Shown in pieces: positions 1 to 6,096 of a stretch of 8,856 nt of DNA. Position 1 is the first letter of the stretch. Every line of letters starts with the position of its first letter. Made by a program: the position numbers and the translations under genes. Origin of the DNA: Candidatus Poseidoniaceae archaeon. GTDB taxonomy: Archaea > Thermoplasmatota > Poseidoniia > Poseidoniales > Poseidoniaceae. A model generated the notes under the pieces. That model saw only the letters and a list, made by a program, of their open reading frames with translations. It had not been told where the DNA came from and ran no database searches. The DNA is taken from the NCBI GenBank assembly GCA_013329295.1, contig DUKP01000120.1, forward strand, positions 1 to 8,856, read 5' to 3'.

Positions 1-374
1 AGTAAGTAAGCCATTTGCCATCCATGACGTTGTTCTTCAGCCATAATTCTAGCTGCAGCATAGCGATCATAATCAGTTGGAGCAGATGCTAACAAGTGTC
101 TTTGTTGTTCTACAGATGCGAATTCAGTGTCACCCTGAACAGTAATCATGGTGATTAGAGCATCACGCATACTTTGATGAGGAACTTGTAAAGCCCTTTC
201 CCACTTTGCTCTTCCCTGATAATCACCAAATTCAATAACATCTCCGGCTCTTTCCCAGTCAAATAATACTGAAAGCTCAAAGTCTCCTAACCAAGAAGGG
301 TCAAATCCTACTCTCCCTTGCCAGTCTTCAAAGTTCGAAATCCACTCTTCCCAAGTATTCGGTAAGTTGTCCAT
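1..374 (-). CDS. BoxB/PaaA-like ferritin-fold diiron oxygenase (partial, C-terminus beyond the left edge)
   Basis: The frame is open from an ATG at 374 to the window edge, giving 124 complete codons and no stop. Residues 79-92 (VQGDTEFASVEQQR) and the EEQRHGWQMAYL segment at 113-124 closely resemble benzoyl-CoA 2,3-epoxidase BoxB as I recall it (QGDTEPASVEQQRH and EEGRHLWAMVYLL). E114 and H117 form an ExxH motif of the kind that supplies carboxylate and histidine iron ligands in this superfamily. The family uses a diiron centre and O2 to epoxidise aryl-CoA thioesters; PaaA of phenylacetyl-CoA epoxidase is a more distant relative. The segment before the EExRH motif is shorter than in bacterial BoxB, so this may be a separate subfamily with another substrate. 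The second iron-ligand motif would lie outside the window. The gene follows an HTH_10 regulator on the same strand after 50 bases. Family call is fairly firm; substrate is unknown. Confidence 0.8.
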   Translation of the reverse strand, partial: MDNLPNTWEEWISNFEDWQGRVGFDPSWLGDFELSVLFDWERAGDVIEFGDYQGRAKWERALQVPHQSMRDALITMITVQGDTEFASVEQQRHLLASAPTDYDRYAAARIMAEEQRHGWQMAYL

Positions 375-393
375 GATTATCCGAGGCTGGGCT

Positions 394-403
394 TATCCTT
401 ATT
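394..403 (-). promoter_or_regulatory. Possible TATA-like element for the BoxB-like gene
   Basis: On the minus strand an A/T-rich block (AATAAGGATA) is centred about 25 bases before the ATG at 374. This is where a TATA box lies for a leaderless archaeal transcript. No Shine-Dalgarno site is seen before the ATG, which fits. The match to a classic TTTATATA box is poor, so the call rests mostly on position. Confidence 0.35.
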
Positions 404-410
404 GTCTTTG

Positions 411-422
411 CGAACATGTTCG
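411..422. promoter_or_regulatory. Perfect 12-bp palindrome, candidate operator or activator site
   Basis: CGAACATGTTCG equals its own reverse complement over all 12 bases. It lies in the 50-base spacer between the HTH_10 gene and the BoxB-like gene, 37-48 bases upstream of the latter's start and just upstream of a TATA-like block. Bat-type HTH_10 activators bind just upstream of the BRE/TATA of their target genes, so the position suits an activating site. Binding by the neighbouring regulator is inference. Confidence 0.5.
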
Positions 423-424
423 TA

Positions 425-1039
425 TTAGGATAAAATTTCATCATAATACTTGTCAATTACTTTGCTTTCTATTGAATGTAGCATAACAGACAGCGTTGAT
501 TTAGTAATTCCTAATTCAGTTGATAAATCTGTTAAAGTAACTTCTCTTGGCGCAGTCCAGTAACCTCTGCGGAACGCCAATTCAAAGACTTCCCGTTGTC
601 TCGCTGTCAAAAGTTTCTCTTCGCTTGAACGAGTAGATTTGAGTTTCATCTGAAGATTTTCTAATTCGATTTCATTTACCAATTGCTTAGCTTGTTCAGA
701 CGAACATTGAATCGTCCAGTCTGCCCACCCGTCTATGACATCAAAAGGAGTTCTCGGAACTACACCTACGGTCCTCAAAGGTCTGATGAAACCACCTCCT
801 CCGCTAGCGATTGTTACACTTGCTTTGTCGTCACCAAGCAAATTAACAGTCTCGACACCACTAAGGTTTCCTAAATCTGAAAGTAACTCTTGTTCCGCAG
901 CAATTTGTGCAGTTCCTCTGCCCTTTCCAAGTGGCATAGTTTCGATTATCTGCAAAACTAAGTTGGGGTGATTTCTTGTTACTTCTCCAGCCCAATGGCC
1001 GTTAGGTAGACGAACTTCAATTCTTACTATTTGGGACAT
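425..1039 (-). CDS. HTH_10 (bacterio-opsin activator type) transcriptional regulator
   Basis: This encodes a probable DNA-binding regulator of 204 residues. The C-terminal part, residues 144-196, starts with LTARQREVFELAFRRGY and continues through LTDLSTELGITKSTLSVML, a helix-turn-helix pattern typical of the archaeal bacterio-opsin activator HTH domain (PF04967). The N-terminal 110 residues form a mixed alpha/beta region (RIEVRLPNGHWAGEV, GGGGFIRPLRTVG) of the type that often acts as sensor in this family, but I cannot name a ligand. The chosen ATG at 1039 lies 4 bases past the glpX stop codon; another ATG at 1066 would add nine residues and overlap glpX. The tight spacing indicates cotranscription with glpX. 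The next gene on this strand is the BoxB-like oxygenase, the most obvious regulatory target. Confidence 0.85.
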   Translation of the reverse strand: MSQIVRIEVRLPNGHWAGEVTRNHPNLVLQIIETMPLGKGRGTAQIAAEQELLSDLGNLSGVETVNLLGDDKASVTIASGGGGFIRPLRTVGVVPRTPFDVIDGWADWTIQCSSEQAKQLVNEIELENLQMKLKSTRSSEEKLLTARQREVFELAFRRGYWTAPREVTLTDLSTELGITKSTLSVMLHSIESKVIDKYYDEILS

Positions 1040-1043
1040 GTAA

Positions 1044-2000
1044 TCACGAACTGTGTATACGATCATGCCTTGTTAATTGTTTACTTTCAACATCGATCAT
1101 TTCTGCAAAAGTTGCTATTGTTCCATCGTCTTTTAACTGTACACCTGGTAAATAACCATCACATACCCCGGATGCAACAAAAATGGCATCATCCGATTGA
1201 CACAAATCTTTAGCATCCCACAATCTTGTCAAATCATCATCAATCATGTTCTTAGCGCGTGCTTCTTCTTGGTCAGAACGGAATACCAATCTGCCTTCAA
1301 ATACTCCTCCAATACCTCGAATTGCAGTTGCAGTAATTACGCCTTCAGGTGCAGCACCGATTCCTAGTAACATGTCATGTTCGCCTTCAGGTCTTGCAGC
1401 CCACAGTGCAGCAGATATATCGCCATCACCAAGAAGATGTAATTGAGCACCCATACTATTTACTTCTTTGAACAAATCATGGTGTCTCGGTCTATCAAGT
1501 GCTATTATTCGGACCTCTTCAACGGGTTTGTCAAGCACTGAAGCAACTTGTTCAATATTGTATGATACTCCAGCATCTAGGCTAATATGTCCTTCCATTT
1601 CAGGTCCTGCAGCAATTTTGTCCATGTAACAATCAGGAGCATGCAATAGTGTTCCTCTAGGTGCAGCAGCAAGAACCGCAATCGAATTTGGTAAGTTATC
1701 AGCACAATTATTTGTACATTCCAATGGGTCGACAGCAATATCTATTGCAGCAACATTAGGGTTGCCTATTTCACAACCTAATTGCTCACCAATATACAAC
1801 ATTGGGGCTTCATCTCTCTCGCCTTCACCAATTGCAACTCGACCATCAAATGGAACGCTGTCAAAGGTCATTCGCATAGCCTCCACAGCAGCAGCATCAG
1901 CAGCCATCTTGTCGCCTTTACCACGCCACTTTGCACTAGCGATAGCAGCCAAATCAACCGCATCAAGGAAGTGATTTGCTAATTGCGAAACCTTGCCCAT
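1044..2000 (-). CDS. glpX: Class II fructose-1,6-bisphosphatase (GlpX family)
   Basis: It hydrolyses fructose 1,6-bisphosphate to fructose 6-phosphate in gluconeogenesis. The 318 residues match the usual GlpX length. Signature segments appear in order: RGKGDKMAADAAAVEAMR (26-43), GEGERDEAP (58-66), VDPLECTN (90-97), GDGD (191-194) and GIGAAPEGV (213-221); the acidic residues D91, E94 and E219 correspond to metal-binding positions of this Li+-sensitive phosphatase fold. One oddity is C95: the family normally reads DPxEGT, with glycine there. A second cysteine, C280, sits in SGVCDG where TGVTDG is usual. The start ATG at 2000 follows moaC by 48 bases and has no Shine-Dalgarno site. The HTH_10 gene begins 4 bases after its stop. 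The class I aldolase at 5158 would make its substrate. Confidence 0.92.
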   Translation of the reverse strand: MGKVSQLANHFLDAVDLAAIASAKWRGKGDKMAADAAAVEAMRMTFDSVPFDGRVAIGEGERDEAPMLYIGEQLGCEIGNPNVAAIDIAVDPLECTNNCADNLPNSIAVLAAAPRGTLLHAPDCYMDKIAAGPEMEGHISLDAGVSYNIEQVASVLDKPVEEVRIIALDRPRHHDLFKEVNSMGAQLHLLGDGDISAALWAARPEGEHDMLLGIGAAPEGVITATAIRGIGGVFEGRLVFRSDQEEARAKNMIDDDLTRLWDAKDLCQSDDAIFVASGVCDGYLPGVQLKDDGTIATFAEMIDVESKQLTRHDRIHSS

Positions 2001-2018
2001 GAAACAAGTGGATAGATG

Positions 2019-2048
2019 CTAATCAATGAACAATGCGGTTTTGATTAG
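2019..2048. repeat. 8-bp perfect inverted repeat between moaC and glpX
   Basis: CTAATCAA at 2019-2026 and TTGATTAG at 2041-2048 are exact reverse complements separated by 14 bases. On the minus strand the repeat directly follows the moaC stop codon and ends 19 bases before glpX. The stem is A/T-rich and not followed by a strong T tract, so an operator at the glpX promoter is as likely as an RNA hairpin. Function is unknown. Confidence 0.4.
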
Positions 2049-2498
2049 TTAATCGGATTTATATTTTTCAACGATTCTAACATCGCAAATCTCGCTGTTA
2101 GGATATTGTCCATCAGCATCTTTTTCATATGACTTGACCATGTCAAGAGCACACAATAATCCAGCACAAACTCCGGTTATAGCCTCCATTTCGATGCCTG
2201 TTTTGTAGTGGGCTGTAACACTAACAGTACAACGTAATGAATTTTCTAAAAGCTCCCAATTAACCTTACATCCTTCTAATGGGATTGGATGACAATGAGG
2301 AATAATTCTCGGAGTTTCTTTGACAGCTTGAATAGCTGCGATAGTTGAGGCCTCGATCACATCACCTTTTTTCACTTGATTAGAAGAGATTGCTTCTAAC
2401 GATTTTTGAGATAATTTTAGTATTCCTGTGGCGACTGCACTTCGCACCACAATCTCTTTTTGAGTAATATCAACCACACCTTCAATTTCTTTTTTCAT
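2049..2498 (-). CDS. moaC: Cyclic pyranopterin monophosphate synthase MoaC
   Basis: MoaC acts after MoaA in the first stage of molybdenum cofactor synthesis, converting 3',8-cyclo-7,8-dihydro-GTP to cyclic pyranopterin monophosphate in the cytoplasm. The 149 residues span the whole family. Visible hallmarks are VVDIT near the N-terminus, KKGDVIEAS (43-51), IPHCHPIPL (66-74, with the conserved H68 and H70), TGIEMEAIT (100-108) and DMVKSYEKD (119-127). K44 and K126 align with the catalytic lysines K51 and K131 of the E. coli enzyme. The ATG at 2498 starts 4 bases after the moaE stop, so moaE and moaC form an operon. MoaA, MoaB and MoaD are not in the window. Confidence 0.95.
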   Translation of the reverse strand: MKKEIEGVVDITQKEIVVRSAVATGILKLSQKSLEAISSNQVKKGDVIEASTIAAIQAVKETPRIIPHCHPIPLEGCKVNWELLENSLRCTVSVTAHYKTGIEMEAITGVCAGLLCALDMVKSYEKDADGQYPNSEICDVRIVEKYKSD

Positions 2499-2502
2499 AA
2501 TA

Positions 2503-2928
2503 TCAACCTAATCCTGCTTTCCACATCTCGCCCGTTTCAGAAACTTCCTTTTTCCAAATCGGGGCCTGTTTCTTTAATTCATCAATCAACCACTCACATG
2601 CAAGAAATGCTTCCTTGCGATGAGGGCTTGCAACATGGATAGAAACAATATTTTCCCCAGGCTCAACACTTCCTGTACGATGCGACATTGCAATTTTTTT
2701 CACACTAAATTTGTCGATTGCTTCAGTGGCTAAACCATGTAAAACATCACCTAATTTATCTTGCCATGCATCGAATTCTAATCGATATATTTGTACGCCA
2801 TTGTCAATTCCTCTAGTTATCCCAAGAAATGAAACAATCGCTCCGCAACCGTCTAAATCCAATGATTCAAGGAGCGACTGGTGATCTAAATTTATTGGAG
2901 ACTCCCTAATGATTATGTCTCCGTCCAT
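2503..2928 (-). CDS. moaE: Molybdopterin synthase catalytic (large) subunit MoaE
   Basis: MoaE forms molybdopterin synthase with the sulfur carrier MoaD and adds the dithiolene sulfurs to cyclic pyranopterin monophosphate. Conserved stretches are GAIVSFLGITRG, HRTGSVEPGE, SPHRKEAFLACEW and LKKQAPIWKKE. The lysines in LK and IWK are seven residues apart, like K119 and K126 of E. coli MoaE. I chose the ATG at 2928 because it puts 29 residues before GAIVSF, equal to the E. coli protein; the in-frame ATG at 2949 would add seven residues and cannot be excluded. The gene is the first of the leftward cluster and diverges from the flavoprotein gene at 2981. No MoaD gene is visible beside it. Confidence 0.93.
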   Translation of the reverse strand: MDGDIIIRESPINLDHQSLLESLDLDGCGAIVSFLGITRGIDNGVQIYRLEFDAWQDKLGDVLHGLATEAIDKFSVKKIAMSHRTGSVEPGENIVSIHVASPHRKEAFLACEWLIDELKKQAPIWKKEVSETGEMWKAGLG

Positions 2929-2949
2929 GCCTATGCGAAGCAAACGCAT

Positions 2950-2957
2950 AATTCAAA
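2950..2957. promoter_or_regulatory. A/T-rich block possibly shared by divergent leaderless promoters
   Basis: AATTCAAA (plus strand) is centred about 27 bases before the flavoprotein ATG at 2981 and, read as TTTGAATT, about 25 bases before the moaE ATG at 2928. Both distances suit a TATA box of a leaderless archaeal transcript, and neither start has a Shine-Dalgarno site. If moaE starts instead at 2949, a GTATAC at 2975-2980 would be its box. Confidence 0.35.
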
Positions 2958-2980
2958 CCTCACGCCTCGTTGCAGTATAC

Positions 2981-4234
2981 ATGGCGGAGGCTGGTCCAAT
3001 CAAAATCATGGGGGCAGGCCTGTCTGGTCTTGCTGCTGCGACTATATTGGCTAAAGGTGGTAGAGAAGTCCATGTTCATGATATCAGAGATGATTCTGGA
3101 GCAAGATTTGATGGTGATTTCCAAGCCTTAGAAAATTGGAGTATGGATACAGACTTTTTTGACCAAATGAAGAGTTGGGGTTTTGACACAAGTGAATTTA
3201 AAGCAACTGAATTTAAGGTTGTAGATTTAATCCATCCCGATGACAAAATAACTCAAGCCAAGAGTCCAAAGATTGCTTATCGAATTGTCGAGCGAGGTAC
3301 TTCAGACCACACCATAGATCAAGGAATTAAGCGTCAAGCATTAGCCGCTGGAGTTAAAATTCACTACAAATCAAAGGTTAAGGAGGAAGACTGTCAGATA
3401 ATTGCCTGTGGTCCAAAGGGTACATCAGCGGTTGCTTATGGTGAAATTTTTCACACCGAACATCCAAATCATATCGCATTCCAGTTGAATGACAAACTCG
3501 CTCCAGGCGCATACTCTTACTTGATAATCATCGATGGTGTTGGATTAATCTGTACTTGCCTTTGGCGTAAACAGAAGAAAACTGACAGATTTCTCAATGA
3601 AACAATTGCTTGGTATGACAAACACTATCCTACACTAAACCGAAAACCAATCAAACGAGTTGGCGGCAAAGGCGATTTTACAATCAACAAAAATTACTTT
3701 CAAGATGGCCGGTATTATGTCGGTGAATCTGGAGGGCTACAAGATTTCATGTGGGGTTTCGGAATGAGAATGGCAGTTTGGTCTGGTGTTTTAGCAGCTA
3801 AAGATATTCTTGGAGAAATAAATTATGAAACTGAGGTAAGAAAGCAATTATTACCTTATGTAAAGACAAGTGTAGCTAATCGTTGGTTGATGAATCGTGT
3901 TGGAGATAAGTCATTTAAGATAATGTGTAATAGGTGGATGAAAGATCAAAAGAAGCGAAAAGATGGTCTTGTTTGGATTGGGAAATTATTCAGGCCAACT
4001 TTTTTGAAAGGCTTGATTTATCGGTTAGTCAATCCATTTATGCTGCGAAAAGATCCCAAATCAATGGGTAGAGGAGTTCGCAGAATGCCATTTAGAAAGG
4101 CTCTGAAAAGAGACGATTGGGAGCCCTCTAGTGAAGCGATGGCAGTGAAGGAACAATGGAATTTGATAAGGAAAGGTGGAGGAAAAACCTCCTTCGCAGA
4201 AGACTCTGACCAGATTTCTATTCCAAAAAGTTGA
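2981..4234 (+). CDS. FAD-dependent oxidoreductase, geranylgeranyl-reductase-like
   Basis: It encodes a 417-residue flavoprotein of the family that contains archaeal geranylgeranyl reductases. Residues 7-34 form a Rossmann FAD-binding fold with G11-x-G13-xx-G16 and an acidic D34 at the end of the second strand. A second flavin-contacting segment lies at 246-272 (YVGESGGLQDFMWGFGM), equivalent to the GD-containing motif of related flavoproteins; here it reads GESGG. The C-terminal 100 residues are strongly basic (KDQKKRKDG, RRMPFRKALKRDDW), as if membrane-surface or polyanion contacting. A family member would reduce isoprenoid double bonds of archaeal lipids or quinones, but the substrate is not visible. 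The ATG at 2981 was preferred because the Rossmann fold begins six residues later; an upstream in-frame ATG at 2909 would run through moaE. It is the first gene of the rightward cluster, 40 bases before the hydratase. Confidence 0.75.
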   Translation: MAEAGPIKIMGAGLSGLAAATILAKGGREVHVHDIRDDSGARFDGDFQALENWSMDTDFFDQMKSWGFDTSEFKATEFKVVDLIHPDDKITQAKSPKIAYRIVERGTSDHTIDQGIKRQALAAGVKIHYKSKVKEEDCQIIACGPKGTSAVAYGEIFHTEHPNHIAFQLNDKLAPGAYSYLIIIDGVGLICTCLWRKQKKTDRFLNETIAWYDKHYPTLNRKPIKRVGGKGDFTINKNYFQDGRYYVGESGGLQDFMWGFGMRMAVWSGVLAAKDILGEINYETEVRKQLLPYVKTSVANRWLMNRVGDKSFKIMCNRWMKDQKKRKDGLVWIGKLFRPTFLKGLIYRLVNPFMLRKDPKSMGRGVRRMPFRKALKRDDWEPSSEAMAVKEQWNLIRKGGGKTSFAEDSDQISIPKS

Positions 4235-4240
4235 ATGCGA

Positions 4241-4250
4241 TTTATTCATA
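4241..4250 (+). promoter_or_regulatory. TATA-like box before the enoyl-CoA hydratase gene
   Basis: TTTATTCATA is centred 29 bases before the ATG at 4275, which lacks a Shine-Dalgarno site. This fits a leaderless transcript starting at the hydratase and would make hydratase, aldolase and Rieske gene a transcription unit of their own. Confidence 0.4.
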
Positions 4251-4274
4251 ATGCTAGTCCGTCTCGGTTGACAC

Positions 4275-5141
4275 ATGAGCGACCTGTATGGATTAAAACT
4301 CGAGCCTATGCCAAATAAATTGGTAAATTATGGAGTCACTGAAAATGGAATTGCTATGATTGAACTTACCTCAAATTCAGCTGGTAAACCATTAGATGGC
4401 CCTAATGACCGTTCTCCAAATACTTACACGCATGAGATGATGCGTGATATTGATGAAGCAATTGTAAGGGCTCGATTCAATGATGATGTAACTTGTATTG
4501 TGCTTACTGGTAACGGTGCATCTTTCTTTTCCGCAGGCGCTTCAATTCAAATGTTGAATTCTGTAACTCCTGGATTCAAGTACAATTTCTGTCTTCACGC
4601 TAATGAAACGCTATCAAGATTAGAACAAACATCAAAGTTGGTTGTTTGCGCTATCAATGGTCACGCAGTTGGCGGTGGACTAGAAATTGCTATGGCTGCT
4701 GATATTAGAATTGCTAGAAAGAATTCTGGAAAGGTTGGACTACCAGAAATCAACCTTGGTGTACTTGCTGGAACAGGTGGTACAGCGAGACTTACTAGAT
4801 TGATTGGCAAAGCAAAAGCTCTTGAAATGATGGTTACAGGCGAATTAATGTCTTTTGAAGATGCTCATGCATGCAATCTCATCAACCATATTTGGGAAGG
4901 TTCTCCTGAAGATTTCAGAAGAGATATTCTTGACTGGTGTTCTCAATTTACTCTACCAAACAAGGCAGTTAAGGCTGTAGGAAATATCAAGCGTTCCTGT
5001 CAAACAGGTCCAGAAATTCCATTTGAGTACCACTTGGCACTTGAGCGTGAGTTACAAGCTGCATTGTTCAACAGTACAGATGCTAAAGAGGGCATTGCAG
5101 CATATGTTGAAAAGCGTGTTGCTAACTTCACTGGAAACTAA
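4275..5141 (+). CDS. Enoyl-CoA hydratase/isomerase family protein
   Basis: This 288-residue crotonase-fold enzyme acts on acyl-CoA thioesters. The oxyanion-hole segments FFSAGASIQML (84-94) and NGHAVGGGLE (128-137) are present. E137 and E158 (in GLPEINLG) match the two catalytic glutamates of true hydratases (E144 and E164 in the rat enzyme), so hydration of a trans-2-enoyl-CoA is more likely than isomerisation only. GTGGTARLTRLIGKAKALEMMVTGE is cut here into the familiar GTGGTARL and LIGKAKALE pieces typical of the family. The N-terminus has an insert (GKPLDGPNDRSPNTYTHEM) of uncertain role. Start: ATG 4275, with an alternative ATG at 4308. The aldolase begins 16 bases after the stop, implying one operon. 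Candidate roles are beta-oxidation or an aromatic-CoA pathway; BoxC is excluded by its much greater length. Confidence 0.88.
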   Translation: MSDLYGLKLEPMPNKLVNYGVTENGIAMIELTSNSAGKPLDGPNDRSPNTYTHEMMRDIDEAIVRARFNDDVTCIVLTGNGASFFSAGASIQMLNSVTPGFKYNFCLHANETLSRLEQTSKLVVCAINGHAVGGGLEIAMAADIRIARKNSGKVGLPEINLGVLAGTGGTARLTRLIGKAKALEMMVTGELMSFEDAHACNLINHIWEGSPEDFRRDILDWCSQFTLPNKAVKAVGNIKRSCQTGPEIPFEYHLALERELQAALFNSTDAKEGIAAYVEKRVANFTGN

Positions 5142-5145
5142 AACT

Positions 5146-5151
5146 GAGGTG
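5146..5151 (+). promoter_or_regulatory. Shine-Dalgarno site that decides the GTG start of the aldolase
   Basis: GAGGTG lies six bases before the GTG at 5158 and complements the archaeal 16S rRNA 3' end (CACCTC). It supports the non-ATG start of the aldolase. Confidence 0.7.
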
Positions 5152-5157
5152 GACTAG

Positions 5158-6081
5158 GTGGCAAAGTATCAAGTTCCCGCTGATGTGCCAGATGAGTTGA
5201 TTGAAACTTTCATACAAAATATGGATGCGGCTACTGCTGGAACTGGAAAGATGAATTTGTTTGCCTGTGATCAAAAGATAGAACACTTGAATGATGATTT
5301 CTACGATGGAGATAATGAAATTCCATTGTCATCAAATGATCCTGCTCATCTTTTTGAAATCGGAAGCCGATGTTACAAAGAAGGCACTATTGGAGTTCTT
5401 GCTGGACAACTTGGTTTAATTTCTCATTATGCCAGAGATTATCCAGATGTCCCATACTTGGTCAAACTTAATTCAAAATCGCATTTGATAAAAACGTCGC
5501 AAAGAGATCCAATCTCCCAGGCATTATGGGATATGGATGATGTTATGTCACTAGTTCATAATGGCATTAATGTTGTTGGAATTGGTTATACAATATATGT
5601 TGGAAGTGAATATGAACATGAAATGATGTCAGAGGCTGCTCAATTCATCCGTCAAGCACATGAATTAGGTATGGTTTCTGTAGTTTGGATGTACCCAAGG
5701 GGTAAAGCAGTTGCAGATGAAAAAGATCCACAACTTATCTCTGGTGCTGCTGGTGTAGCAGCTTGTATTGGGGCAGATTTTGCCAAGGTAAATTATCCAA
5801 CAGAATACCCTGGTATGACTAGAGCAGAATCATTGGCAATCGCTTCACAGGCTGCTGGCCGAACTGGAATAATATGCTCTGGAGGTGGAACTTTGCCGCC
5901 AGAACTATTTTTGCAAAGATTGTGGGAGCAAATGAATATTGGAAATTGTCGTGGTGCGGCTACAGGAAGAAATATCCATCAAAAGAATACTGAAAGCGCG
6001 GTAAAGATGACTGCTGCTTGCCATGCGATAATTTGTGAAGGGGCTTCAGTAGAAGAAGCACTCAACATCTACAATTCGTGA
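5158..6081 (+). CDS. Class I fructose-bisphosphate aldolase, archaeal (DhnA/FbaB) type
   Basis: It interconverts fructose 1,6-bisphosphate with dihydroxyacetone phosphate and glyceraldehyde 3-phosphate through a Schiff base. The 307-residue TIM barrel shows FACDQKIEHLN (35-45), LVKLNSKS (101-108), WMYPRGKAV (177-185), ADFAKVNYP (206-214), CSGGG (240-244) and GRNIHQ (270-275). K210 corresponds to the Schiff-base lysine of the archaeal enzyme, and SGG plus GRNIHQ form the phosphate site. The related 2-amino-3,7-dideoxyheptulosonate synthase is about 265 residues and would usually not carry the long N-terminal region, so aldolase is favoured. Translation starts at a GTG preceded by GAGGTG. It lies between hydratase and Rieske genes with gaps of 16 and 15 bases. 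GlpX at 1044-2000 performs the next gluconeogenic step. Confidence 0.9.
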   Translation: MAKYQVPADVPDELIETFIQNMDAATAGTGKMNLFACDQKIEHLNDDFYDGDNEIPLSSNDPAHLFEIGSRCYKEGTIGVLAGQLGLISHYARDYPDVPYLVKLNSKSHLIKTSQRDPISQALWDMDDVMSLVHNGINVVGIGYTIYVGSEYEHEMMSEAAQFIRQAHELGMVSVVWMYPRGKAVADEKDPQLISGAAGVAACIGADFAKVNYPTEYPGMTRAESLAIASQAAGRTGIICSGGGTLPPELFLQRLWEQMNIGNCRGAATGRNIHQKNTESAVKMTAACHAIICEGASVEEALNIYNS

Positions 6082-6085
6082 AGAT

Positions 6086-6091
6086 GAGGTG
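6086..6091 (+). promoter_or_regulatory. Shine-Dalgarno site that decides the ATG start of the Rieske gene
   Basis: GAGGTG ends five bases before the ATG at 6097. The in-frame GTG at 6091 overlaps this site and would have no ribosome site of its own, so ATG 6097 is preferred. Confidence 0.65.
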
Positions 6092-6096
6092 TGGTA

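Noticed and set aside
411..422. Palindrome CGAACATGTTCG as a Gram-positive type LexA (SOS) box
   Set aside because: The LexA box has four bases between CGAAC and GTTCG; here there are two, and the context looks archaeal, where LexA is absent.
1762..1982. Rightward frames of 66-70 codons opposite the start of glpX
   Set aside because: Their Ala/Ser-rich translations are typical of frames antisense to a real gene; glpX motifs are unambiguous here.
2909..2980. Extended N-terminus of the flavoprotein from ATG 2909
   Set aside because: It would overlap moaE by more than 20 bases and add residues before a Rossmann fold that already begins six residues after the ATG at 2981.
4275..5141. BoxC (benzoyl-CoA dihydrodiol lyase), suggested by the BoxB-like gene nearby
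   Set aside because: BoxC is roughly twice as long; this protein has a standard single crotonase domain with both hydratase glutamates.
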